Positions 28,478 through 35,861 of a DNA stretch of 64,000 nt are shown here, piece by piece. The stretch's first letter is position 1. The number at the start of each line of letters is the position of its first letter. The DNA is from Streptomyces capitiformicae (GTDB taxonomy: Bacteria; Actinomycetota; Actinomycetes; Streptomycetales; Streptomycetaceae), in contig NZ_CP022161.1 of NCBI RefSeq assembly GCF_002214185.1, positions 1,983,767 to 2,047,766 of the forward strand, given 5' to 3'. The notes beneath the pieces are model-generated. The model worked only from the letters and a program-made list of their open reading frames with translations. It was not told the origin of the DNA and searched no databases. The position numbers and the translations under genes were made by a program.

Positions 28478-28888
28478 TTGCGGCACATCTACCGCTGCCC
28501 ACTGCGCTGGGCGGACATGGACGCGTACGGCCACGTCAACAATGTGGTGTTCCTCCGGTACCTGGAGGAAGCCCGTATCGACTTCCTGTTCCGCCCGGAG
28601 AAGGACTTCAAGCAGGGGTCCGTGGTGGCACGCCATGAGATCGACTACAAGAGGCAGTTGGTGCACCGGCACAAGCCGGTGGACATCGAGCTGTGGGTCA
28701 CCGAGATCAGAGCGGCGTCCTTCACGATTTGCTACGAGGTCAAGGACCCGGACCAGGTCTATGTCACGGCCTCGACGGTGATAGTGCCGTTCGACTTCGC
28801 CGCACAGCGGCCCCGCCGGCTCACCTCCGAGGAACGGGAGTTCCTGGAGGAGTACAGGGATGACGAGGAGGAGGCCGTCGCCGCATGA
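28478..28888 (+). CDS. Acyl-CoA thioesterase, hotdog (4HBT/YbgC-like) family
   Basis: 136 residues from a TTG at 28478, two bases after the ettA stop. The 4HBT signature is clear: RWADMDAYGHVNNVVFLRYL with the catalytic Asp and the HVNN motif, then EEARIDFLF, and FTICYEVKDPDQVYVTASTV as the core strands. Length is normal. The family hydrolyses short or medium acyl-CoA thioesters, but the substrate is unknown. It forms a tight trio with ettA upstream and the next gene, which overlaps it by ATGA. Confidence 0.9.
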   Translation: MRHIYRCPLRWADMDAYGHVNNVVFLRYLEEARIDFLFRPEKDFKQGSVVARHEIDYKRQLVHRHKPVDIELWVTEIRAASFTICYEVKDPDQVYVTASTVIVPFDFAAQRPRRLTSEEREFLEEYRDDEEEAVAA

Positions 28889-29568
28889 CGGTGCTCCACC
28901 TCGCCGACGAGGGGGAGGCGGCGGATCTCGCGGCCTTCCTCTCCCGGCTGCTCCACTACGACCGTGGGGCCGCGGTGCGCCTCCAGGGGGCCGGCACCGC
29001 ACTGGCCGTCTTCGGCCGGCCACCGTCCTTCGAGGTGCTGGCGATCCGCGCGGTGCGGCTCGCCAAGCCGTACGAGAAGGGGCTCGACGTCACGCTCGAC
29101 GTGACCGTGTCGGCGGGTGAACTCCTGGAGTCCATCGACGAGTCGGCGGGTACGGCGGTCGTGCCCGCCGCCGTCACCGGGCCGCCGTGGGCCGGGGTGC
29201 TGCCCCCGCGCGGCGGCTGGCGTCCCGAGCCGGGGCTGCCCGCGCCGGACGTGGTGCGGACGATGGTCGCCGGGGCGGTGGCCGAATTCCGGTCCCGTAC
29301 GCAGGAGCTGACGCCCGAGCGGCGCACCCGGGCCGAACTCGACCGGATCGGGCGGGAGATCTGGTCCCGCCCCATCGGCGACACCGCCCTGCCGGTGCGG
29401 GCCGCGCACGCGGCACAGTCGCTCGGCTTTCTCCGGCCCTCGGGCGGCCCGGCAGAGGGGCAGCTCGCCCTGTTCTCGTCGGGCGCGTGGCTCAGGCTAC
29501 GGACGGCGTACGGGTCGATCGCCGTACGCCGGGCGGGGCTCGGCTCGCTGGACGTCAGCGTCCGCTGA
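28885..29568 (+). CDS. Conserved actinobacterial protein of unknown function
   Basis: 227 residues; its ATG overlaps the TGA of the thioesterase gene (ATGA). The N-terminal third looks alpha/beta (EAADLAAFLSRLLHYDRGAA then VRLQGAGTALAVFGRPPSFE). The middle is proline-rich (TGPPWAGVLPPRGGWRPEPG), and the C-terminal part is helical then beta (LRLRTAYGSIAVRRAGLGSL). No membrane spans and no catalytic motif known to me. The conserved arrangement with ettA and the thioesterase suggests a shared, still undefined, role. Confidence 0.75.
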   Translation: MTVLHLADEGEAADLAAFLSRLLHYDRGAAVRLQGAGTALAVFGRPPSFEVLAIRAVRLAKPYEKGLDVTLDVTVSAGELLESIDESAGTAVVPAAVTGPPWAGVLPPRGGWRPEPGLPAPDVVRTMVAGAVAEFRSRTQELTPERRTRAELDRIGREIWSRPIGDTALPVRAAHAAQSLGFLRPSGGPAEGQLALFSSGAWLRLRTAYGSIAVRRAGLGSLDVSVR

Positions 29569-29589
29569 GCCGCGCCCTCGGGCGGTGGT

Positions 29590-30003
29590 TCAGCCCGGGG
29601 TGTTCACCATCGAGGCCGCCGCGTACGTCAGGTAGCTCCACAGGGTGTGCTCGTGTTCCTCGGAGAGACCGATTTCGTCGACGGCGTCGCGCATGTGCTT
29701 CAGCCAGGCGTCGTGGGCCGCACGGTCGACGACGAACGGGGCGTGGCGCATGCGGAGACGGGGGTGGCCTCGGTTCTCGCTGTACGTGGTGGGGCCGCCC
29801 CAGTACTGGATCAGGAACAGGACGAGGCGCTCCTCGGCCGGGCCCAGGTCCTCCTCCGGATACATGGGCCGCAATATCGGGTCCTCGGCGACACCCTCGT
29901 AGAAACGGCGCACCAGGCGCCGGAAGGTCTCCTCGCCACCGACCTGCTCGTAGAAGGTCTGCTCCTGAAGCGTTCCCCGCCGGATCTCTTTCACGTACCC
30001 CAT
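29590..30003 (-). CDS. Truncated hemoglobin (group II type)
   Basis: 137 residues from the ATG at 30003; a GTG at 29994 (VKEIRRGTLQEQTFYEQVGG) is an alternative start. Globin features: FYEQVGGEETFRRLVRRFYE forms helices A-B/E with the tyrosine at B10 position, RPMYPEEDLGPAEERLVLFL leads to the F helix, and MRHAPFVVDRAAHDAWLKHM carries the proximal region with Trp at G8. Short length and the PxYPEED motif are typical of group II truncated hemoglobins, which bind O2 or NO. It is convergent with the upstream-facing conserved gene and divergent from the methyltransferase. Confidence 0.92.
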   Translation of the reverse strand: MGYVKEIRRGTLQEQTFYEQVGGEETFRRLVRRFYEGVAEDPILRPMYPEEDLGPAEERLVLFLIQYWGGPTTYSENRGHPRLRMRHAPFVVDRAAHDAWLKHMRDAVDEIGLSEEHEHTLWSYLTYAAASMVNTPG

Positions 30004-30038
30004 GGTCTCAGACGCGGGGACGGAGGACTCAAGGCTTA

Positions 30039-30113
30039 GGACCAGACTGCTTGGGACCAGACTGCTTGGGACCAGACTGCTTGGGACCAGACCGCTTGGG
30101 ACCAGACCGCTTG
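30039..30113. repeat. Five tandem copies of a 15-bp repeat in the globin/methyltransferase divergent region
   Basis: Units of ggaccagactgcttg start at 30039, 30054 and 30069, then ggaccagaccgcttg at 30084 and 30099: five perfect-length copies with one position varying. It lies between the globin start (30003) and the methyltransferase start (30194). As a multiple of three it would keep an upstream reading frame open (repeated LLGTR), but the family start and ribosome-binding site of the methyltransferase lie beyond it. Confidence 0.95.
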
Positions 30114-30193
30114 GGAGCGCGACCGGGGAGGGGCATTCCGCCCGGTGCGCCGTGACACTCGCCTCTTGGGACGTACCGCAGCACAGTGGAGAC

Positions 30194-31174
30194 ATGGGCA
30201 CGCACGCTGTGGACCACGATCTGGAGCGCCTCGCCGCCGAGGCCCGCTCGGCGCTCGTACGTGAGATCGAGGCGAGCGGGGCATGGGACGCCGATCCGGT
30301 ATGGCGGGAGGCGTTCGAGGCGGTGCCGCGTCATCTCTTCGTTCCGTACTACTACATCGGGGCCGTGGGCGGCTTCGAGCGGCTGTGGGGCGAGGAGCGC
30401 GACCCCAGGCGGCGTGCGCGCTGGGTGCGGGGAGCGTACGCCGACGCGCCACTGGCGACCCGGGTACGGGACGGCGAGTTGATCTCCTCCAGCAGTCAGC
30501 CCTCGCTGATGGCGAAGATGCTGGCCGAGTTGGAGGTGGAGGACGGCAACCGGGTGCTGGAGATCGGCGCCGGGACCGGTTACAACGCGGCGCTGCTCGC
30601 GCACCGGCTGGGCGACGACCTGGTCACGACGGTCGACCTGGACGTGGACATCACGGAGGCGGCGCGCAGGCATCTGGACGCCGCCGGGTACCACCCGACC
30701 GTCGTCACCGGGGACGGGGCGCGAGGAGTTCCCGAACGCGCCCCCTACGACCGGATCATCGCCACCTGCACGCTGCACTCGATCCCTCGACCCTGGCTCG
30801 AGCAGTGCGCCCCCGGCGGCCGCATCCTGACGCCGATGGCCACGGGGCTGGTCCGGCTGCGGGTCGAGGACGCCGAGCACGCCGAGGGGCGCTTCCTGCA
30901 CACGTCCGCGTACTTCGTGCCGTTGCGCGGCGGCAGTGAGCCGGAGGCGGTGCATCGGCATCTGGGCGGGCTGCCGCGCCGGGCCAGGGAGCACGAGCTG
31001 TTCCGGTTCCTGCTGGCCCTGACGGCGGGCAGCCTCGACCCGCACGAGGCGCTCGCGCTCTGGCAGCGGGAGGGCATGCCATCGCGCGAGCGCTACGGGA
31101 TCACGGTCAGCGGCGACCGTGCCTGGGCGTGGCTGGACGACCCGGAGGGGGCCTACTCCTGGCCCCTTCCGTGA
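30194..31174 (+). CDS. Protein-L-isoaspartate O-methyltransferase-like SAM methyltransferase
   Basis: 326 residues from the ATG at 30194 (TGGAG upstream). The frame is open 64 codons further through the 15-bp repeats, which I regard as non-coding. The SAM-binding motif I is RVLEIGAGTGYNAALLAHRL, preceded by SSSSQPSLMAKMLAELEV, where PCMT enzymes have the S-Q-P substrate/cofactor region. TVDLDVDITEAARRHL (motif II) and PYDRIIATCTLHSIPRPWLE follow. The C-terminal 130 residues extend past the usual PCMT length, as in actinobacterial maturase-associated methyltransferases. The substrate is not known: repair of damaged protein or modification of a peptide. Confidence 0.88.
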   Translation: MGTHAVDHDLERLAAEARSALVREIEASGAWDADPVWREAFEAVPRHLFVPYYYIGAVGGFERLWGEERDPRRRARWVRGAYADAPLATRVRDGELISSSSQPSLMAKMLAELEVEDGNRVLEIGAGTGYNAALLAHRLGDDLVTTVDLDVDITEAARRHLDAAGYHPTVVTGDGARGVPERAPYDRIIATCTLHSIPRPWLEQCAPGGRILTPMATGLVRLRVEDAEHAEGRFLHTSAYFVPLRGGSEPEAVHRHLGGLPRRAREHELFRFLLALTAGSLDPHEALALWQREGMPSRERYGITVSGDRAWAWLDDPEGAYSWPLP

Positions 31175-31222
31175 TCGTCCACCGCGTACGGGTTCCTACG
31201 GCTACTGCCGGGTTCCCCTGGT

Positions 31223-32977
31223 TCAGCCCCGGCGGATCGTGATCGTCGTCCACGCGCCCACGTGCACCCGGTCCCCGTCCTGGAGCGGGACCGGAACGAA
31301 GGGCTGGATGGGCTCCTCGGAGCCGTTGACCGTGGTTCCGTTCGTGGAGTTCTGGTCGACGATCGCCCAGCTGCCGTCGGGCTGCTGCACCAGTACCGCG
31401 TGCTGGTGCGAGACGCCCGGGTCCTCCGGCGGCACCGAGAGATCGATGTCGGGGGTGTCGCCGGTGGAGTGCCGGCGGCGGCCGATGGTGATCTGGTTGC
31501 CGGTGAGGGTGCGCTGCTGCTCGGGGGAGTACGCGGGCAGGTTCAGGCCCGCGGCCTCGGGGCCCGAGCGCTGCATCATCGCCATGAAGTACTCGCGGTC
31601 CGGGCCGATGGTCGCGCTCCAGGTCGCCGGTGCCTGCGGGTAGGCAGGACCGGGCGGGGCCTGGGTGGCGCCGGGCTGCGGATAGCCGTAACCGCCGGGG
31701 CGTGCCGCCGCACCGCTGGGACCGCCCGGGCCACCGTGCCCACCGGGGCCGGTCGACGAGGGCGGTGAGATCACCCAGTCATCGCCCCCGAAGGAGGGGC
31801 CACCCGACTGCGGACCACCGGGGCCGCCACGACCACCGGGACCCCCAGGGCCGCCGGGCTGGGGTCGCCCGGTCTCCTGCGGGAAGGCGGGCGGAGCCGG
31901 AGGCCCGGCCTGCTGGAACGCCTGGGGCGCCCCACCGGCCGGACCATTGCCGGGACCACCAGGGCCAGGACCAGGGCCGCCGGGACCACGGCCGCCCGGG
32001 CCGCCGGGGCCACCCGGCGTCGGGCCGGGCGGTGGCGGAACCGGCCGCGACGGATCGCCGCCGAAGCCCGAGGGGCCCGGCCGCGACGGGTCGCCGCCGA
32101 AGGCGGACGGACCGGGCTGTCCGGACGGACCACCCGGGCCTGAGGGCCCGCCACCGAAGAGGGACGGACCGCCGGGCCCACCGGGACCACCAGGGCCCGA
32201 AGAACCGCCGGGACCGGACGGGCCGCCGGGACCACCAGGACCGCTGGGGCCACCCGGTCCCGGGAAACCATCACGTCCACCGGGACCACCAGGACCGCCG
32301 GGGCCACCCGGCCCCGGGAAACCGTCACGTCCACCGGGACCGCCGGGACCACCAGGGCCGCCCGCCGGCCCACCGGGACCCGGGAAGCCGTCGCGCCCAC
32401 CCGGTCCACCCGGTCCACCGGGACCGCCCGGTCCACCCGGGCCCGAGGGCTCGCCGGCGAACGGCGGGCCGGGCGGGATCGGCTCGGCGGGGCGGTTCAT
32501 CTGCGAGGGCCGCGAGCTCTGGTAGTCGTACGCGTCACTGCCGCCGAAGGACGGCGGGGGCGGCTGCTGGAAGCGCAGCGCGGGGTTACCACCAGGGCCG
32601 GGACCAGGACCAGGGCCAGGGCCGGGCCCCTGACCGCCAGGGCCGGGGCCGGGGGCCGCAGGTCGGGGTGCGGCGGGCGTGTAGGTCGTCGCCGTGTTGG
32701 TCAGGAAGTTCCACCGGCACTCCTCGCAGAAGGGCGCGCCGCCCTCGCGGGGCGTGCGGCACTGCGGGCAGAGCTCCGGCTGGGCGGCGGCGGGCGGGCG
32801 TCCGCCGGGACCGCCCGCGCCCGGAGGCGGCGGAGGCGAGCCGGGCGGCGGGTATCCGTAACCGCTGCCCGAGGGCGGCGGTGGAGGCGGCGGGGGCACG
32901 GCACCGGCCATACGGTGACCGCAGACCTCGCACCAGTCGTCGGAACCCGACTGGTGTCCGTTCGGGCAGGTCGGCAT
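31223..32977 (-). CDS. FHA-domain protein with N-terminal zinc ribbons and a long Gly/Pro collagen-like linker
   Basis: 584 residues. The N-terminus has two zinc-ribbon knuckle sets: [17 protein letters not shown] (residues 4-20) and [19 protein letters not shown] (about 71-89). Residues 100-430 are a Gly/Pro linker with many GPGGPGG repeats, interspersed with Phe-Pro. The last 95 residues form an FHA domain: [20 protein letters not shown] (the SxxH phosphothreonine contact) and [15 protein letters not shown] domains bind phosphothreonine, so a partner phosphorylated by the PknG-like kinase upstream is the natural guess. It is the last gene of the seven-gene operon. Confidence 0.92.
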   Translation of the reverse strand: MPTCPNGHQSGSDDWCEVCGHRMAGAVPPPPPPPPSGSGYGYPPPGSPPPPPGAGGPGGRPPAAAQPELCPQCRTPREGGAPFCEECRWNFLTNTATTYTPAAPRPAAPGPGPGGQGPGPGPGPGPGPGGNPALRFQQPPPPSFGGSDAYDYQSSRPSQMNRPAEPIPPGPPFAGEPSGPGGPGGPGGPGGPGGRDGFPGPGGPAGGPGGPGGPGGRDGFPGPGGPGGPGGPGGRDGFPGPGGPSGPGGPGGPSGPGGSSGPGGPGGPGGPSLFGGGPSGPGGPSGQPGPSAFGGDPSRPGPSGFGGDPSRPVPPPPGPTPGGPGGPGGRGPGGPGPGPGGPGNGPAGGAPQAFQQAGPPAPPAFPQETGRPQPGGPGGPGGRGGPGGPQSGGPSFGGDDWVISPPSSTGPGGHGGPGGPSGAAARPGGYGYPQPGATQAPPGPAYPQAPATWSATIGPDREYFMAMMQRSGPEAAGLNLPAYSPEQQRTLTGNQITIGRRRHSTGDTPDIDLSVPPEDPGVSHQHAVLVQQPDGSWAIVDQNSTNGTTVNGSEEPIQPFVPVPLQDGDRVHVGAWTTITIRRG

Positions 32978-33061
32978 GTCGGCGCTTCCCCCTCTCCTTT
33001 CCGGCCCTTCGGCCGGGTTCTGTGGCCGCGACGGGCACTGAGTACTACTGACTACTGCTCG

Positions 33062-34408
33062 TTACTTCTTTACACGAACAGTCTTTGTCGACCGAGTCTC
33101 GAGAGTCATCTCGTCGGCCTCCGTGACCTTCGCCTTCAGTCGCACAGTACCTGTCGCCGCGTCGACCACGTCCACCACCTTCGCAAGCAGTTTCGCAGTA
33201 TCCGCGTTCCCCGACGCACTGGCGAGCTGAACGGCCCGTCCCAGCTTGGCCGTTGCTCCGTCGACATCGCCCGCTTTGCGGGCATCCAGCCCCTGTTGGA
33301 TGACTTGCGCCAGTTCGGCCTGACCTGTGTAGTGCGCGACTTGGGGGTTGATCGAGGTGGAGGCGGCCATGTCGTCGGTCCAGACGGCCTTCACCAGGCC
33401 CTGCGCGCCGAGGTTCTGCGCGGTGCTGTCGGGCTGCGGGATGACCAGGGAGACACGGGCGGCGAGCATCTCCTGGCCGAGGGTCGCGGGCGGGACCTCG
33501 ACGCACACGTGGTAGTCACGGGACTCGTCTCCCCACGAACCGGTCGGGTAGTCCCCGGCGCGCGGGCCGGCCTCGGTGCGGCGGTCGGTCAACTCCTCGA
33601 CCGTGGGGGCCACTTGTTTCACGAACTTGATCCGCGTGCCGACCGGCGTCCACAGCCGCAGGGCGACGTCCGCGACCTCCTTGCCCATGGTCGCCTCCAT
33701 CATCTGCGTGAAGTCGGCGGACAAGGCGGCAGGGTCGGCGATGATGTCGGCGGTGCCGAGCAGCGCGGAAGCGATCCCGGTGACCTCCTTGACCTCCCAG
33801 TCGGTGCCCACGCCACGCGCGTCACAGGTGAACCGCCCGGCACAGGCGTCCAGCGCGGCCTTCAGGTCCTCGGGCGACTCGTGCTCGTTGCGGCCGTCGG
33901 TGAGCAGGATCCCGTGCCGTATCGCGACGTCGGCCGAGGCGAGCAGGCGGTCGGCGAGCTTCAGCCAGGTGCCGATCGCCGTGCCGCCGCCCGCGCTGAG
34001 CTTGCGCAGCGCCTGCTTGGCCTGGTCCCGGGTGGTGGAGTCGGCGACCGCGAGCCGGCCGCCGCCGGGGTAGACCTCCCGGGCCACATGGGTGCCGTCG
34101 ATCACCGCGAAGTGAACCCCGTCACGCAGGGTGTCGATCGCGGCGGCCGTGGCGTCCCGGGCGTTGCGCATCTTGGTCGGCGGGTAGTCCATCGACCCCG
34201 AGCAGTCGACCATGATCGCCACGGCGGCGGACGGGCCCTGGCCGGGCGAGTAGAGGTGCGGCGCGGTGACGGCGCTGCCCACGGTGCCCCCGCCCGTCGC
34301 GCTCACCGTCACGATCGCGTTGACCTCGCGGCCGCCCTCGGGCAGGTACTCGTTCTGGTAGACGTCCACCGAGAACTGCGGCACGTTCGACTTCGAGAAA
34401 TTGGCCAT
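33062..34408 (-). CDS. VWA-domain protein of the kinase operon
   Basis: 448 residues, cytoplasmic (no signal peptide or membrane segment). A von Willebrand A domain occupies about 60-240 with a complete MIDAS metal site: MVDCSGSMD (DxSxS), then a conserved Thr near GGGTAIGTWLKLADR and Asp in GILLTDGRNEHES. The C-terminal half is beta-rich then ends in helices (LDARKAGDVDGATAKLGRAV). VWA proteins are metal-dependent adaptors. It begins 131 bases after the PP2C gene and 85 bases precede the FHA gene. In this operon it probably assembles the signalling complex. Confidence 0.9.
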   Translation of the reverse strand: MANFSKSNVPQFSVDVYQNEYLPEGGREVNAIVTVSATGGGTVGSAVTAPHLYSPGQGPSAAVAIMVDCSGSMDYPPTKMRNARDATAAAIDTLRDGVHFAVIDGTHVAREVYPGGGRLAVADSTTRDQAKQALRKLSAGGGTAIGTWLKLADRLLASADVAIRHGILLTDGRNEHESPEDLKAALDACAGRFTCDARGVGTDWEVKEVTGIASALLGTADIIADPAALSADFTQMMEATMGKEVADVALRLWTPVGTRIKFVKQVAPTVEELTDRRTEAGPRAGDYPTGSWGDESRDYHVCVEVPPATLGQEMLAARVSLVIPQPDSTAQNLGAQGLVKAVWTDDMAASTSINPQVAHYTGQAELAQVIQQGLDARKAGDVDGATAKLGRAVQLASASGNADTAKLLAKVVDVVDAATGTVRLKAKVTEADEMTLETRSTKTVRVKK

Positions 34409-34538
34409 GCCTACTCTGATCCCCCTAGCGGCCCCACAGCACGTGGGGTGATGACTGTGCGTGGCTGTGCCCGGACCAGTCCCCTCCGGTCCGTCGGCCG
34501 TTCCCGTCCTCCGGCCGCCGGGGCACCCGAAAGTGCCC

Positions 34539-35858
34539 TCAGGCCGATCCTGCCCCCGGAGGCGGGGCCGGGAACGGCAGGACGGCCACTGTTACGTTGT
34601 CGTGGCCACCGCCGTCGAGCGCGTGGCCGACCAGAACCTGGGCGCAGTGCAGCGGGCGCCCGGCCGCGTCCAGGGGCACGGCCTCGGCCATCTCCTCGGC
34701 GGCCTCCGCGTAGTTCCACAGCCCGTCGGTGCACACCACCACTACTCCCGGCCGGTCCGGTTTGAAGGAAGCGGTGTGCGGCTCCAGTTCGTACGCGTCC
34801 GCGCCGAGCCAGCCGGTGATCGCGTGGGCGCGCTCGTCGGCGTACGCCTCGGCCTCGCTCATCAGTCCCGCGGACACCATCTGTGCCGCCCAGGAATCGT
34901 CCTCCGTCAGCCGTGCGGCGGGAGCGCTCCGGTCCACGGGGACCCAGTAGGCGCGGCTGTCGCCGACCCAGCCGACGACGAGCAGGCTGGGGGTGACGAC
35001 GGAGCCGACGATGGTGCACGCCGGCGCGTTCTGGTGCGGGGCGTGCTCCTGGGCCGTCTCCGGTTCCTGCGCGAGGGCGTTGACGGCGCCCGAGGCGGCG
35101 ACGATCGCGTCGTGCATCGCCTGCTGCGGGTGCGTGCCGCGCGGGAGGGACTCCAGGAGTGTCTCGTTGGCGGCGCGGGCGGCGGCGAGGGAGGCGTCGT
35201 CGGGGCGGGTCGCGGACGACACGCCGTCGCAGACGATCGCGACGACGGCGGGGGAGCCGTCGGGCAGGGCGGTCGAGGAGACGGCGAACGCGTCCTCGTT
35301 GCGGTGATGGCGCAGCCCCCGGTCGCTGACTGCGGCGACCGCGCCCAACTCCTGCTCCATGTGGTCGCGTTCACGCGGCTGGGCGTGCCCGCAGTTCTCG
35401 CAGTAGCCGTCCCGGTCGACATACCCCGCCCGGCAGGCCACGCAGAGCTTCATGCCGGCCGGTGGGGTGGCCGGTTCGGCGGTGCGCGGGTCCGGCGGCA
35501 GGGGCGCCGCCAGCGGGTACTCGTCCGGTTCGCGGGGCCGGTCGAACCGCACGCCCCGCCCGGGGCCGGGCAGTTCGCCGCCGCCCGACTCGGTGCCCTG
35601 GAGGTCGGTGGGCAGGACGACCGGCGTGGACGGGCCCGAACCGGCCGACGGGGGTGCGACGGGCCAGGCCACGGACGCGGCCTCGTCCGGCGGGTCACCC
35701 GCCGTCCCGTTCATGGTGAGGGTCGGGTGGTCCTCCGGCGGCGCGGGCACCGCCGAGAGATCATGGCCGCACGCGCCGCAGAAGCGGTCGTCCGAGGCGA
35801 GCGGCCACTCGCAGATCGGGCACTTCGTCAGCGCGGTCGGCTGGGGCATCTGCGACAT
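34539..35858 (-). CDS. PP2C-family serine/threonine phosphatase with zinc-ribbon N-terminus
   Basis: 439 residues from the ATG at 35858 (MSQMPQPTALTKCPICEW). Two zinc ribbons precede the catalytic domain: CPICEWPLASDDRFCGACG near the start and CVACRAGYVDRDGYCENCG near 140-158. The PP2C domain (about 175-435) has all metal-binding motifs: DRGLRHHRNEDA, VCDGVSS, WVGDSRAYW, VCTDGLWNY and GHDNVTVAV. It should remove phosphate from Ser/Thr. It starts right behind the PknG-like kinase gene (35862), making a kinase/phosphatase pair. The zinc ribbons match those in the kinase and the FHA protein. Confidence 0.94.
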   Translation of the reverse strand: MSQMPQPTALTKCPICEWPLASDDRFCGACGHDLSAVPAPPEDHPTLTMNGTAGDPPDEAASVAWPVAPPSAGSGPSTPVVLPTDLQGTESGGGELPGPGRGVRFDRPREPDEYPLAAPLPPDPRTAEPATPPAGMKLCVACRAGYVDRDGYCENCGHAQPRERDHMEQELGAVAAVSDRGLRHHRNEDAFAVSSTALPDGSPAVVAIVCDGVSSATRPDDASLAAARAANETLLESLPRGTHPQQAMHDAIVAASGAVNALAQEPETAQEHAPHQNAPACTIVGSVVTPSLLVVGWVGDSRAYWVPVDRSAPAARLTEDDSWAAQMVSAGLMSEAEAYADERAHAITGWLGADAYELEPHTASFKPDRPGVVVVCTDGLWNYAEAAEEMAEAVPLDAAGRPLHCAQVLVGHALDGGGHDNVTVAVLPFPAPPPGAGSA

Positions 35859-35861
35859 CAA

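Noticed and set aside
30002..30193. N-terminal extension of the methyltransferase through the 15-bp repeats
   Set aside because: The ribosome-binding site and the family-like N-terminus are at 30194; the extension is encoded by repeat DNA and unrelated to the family.
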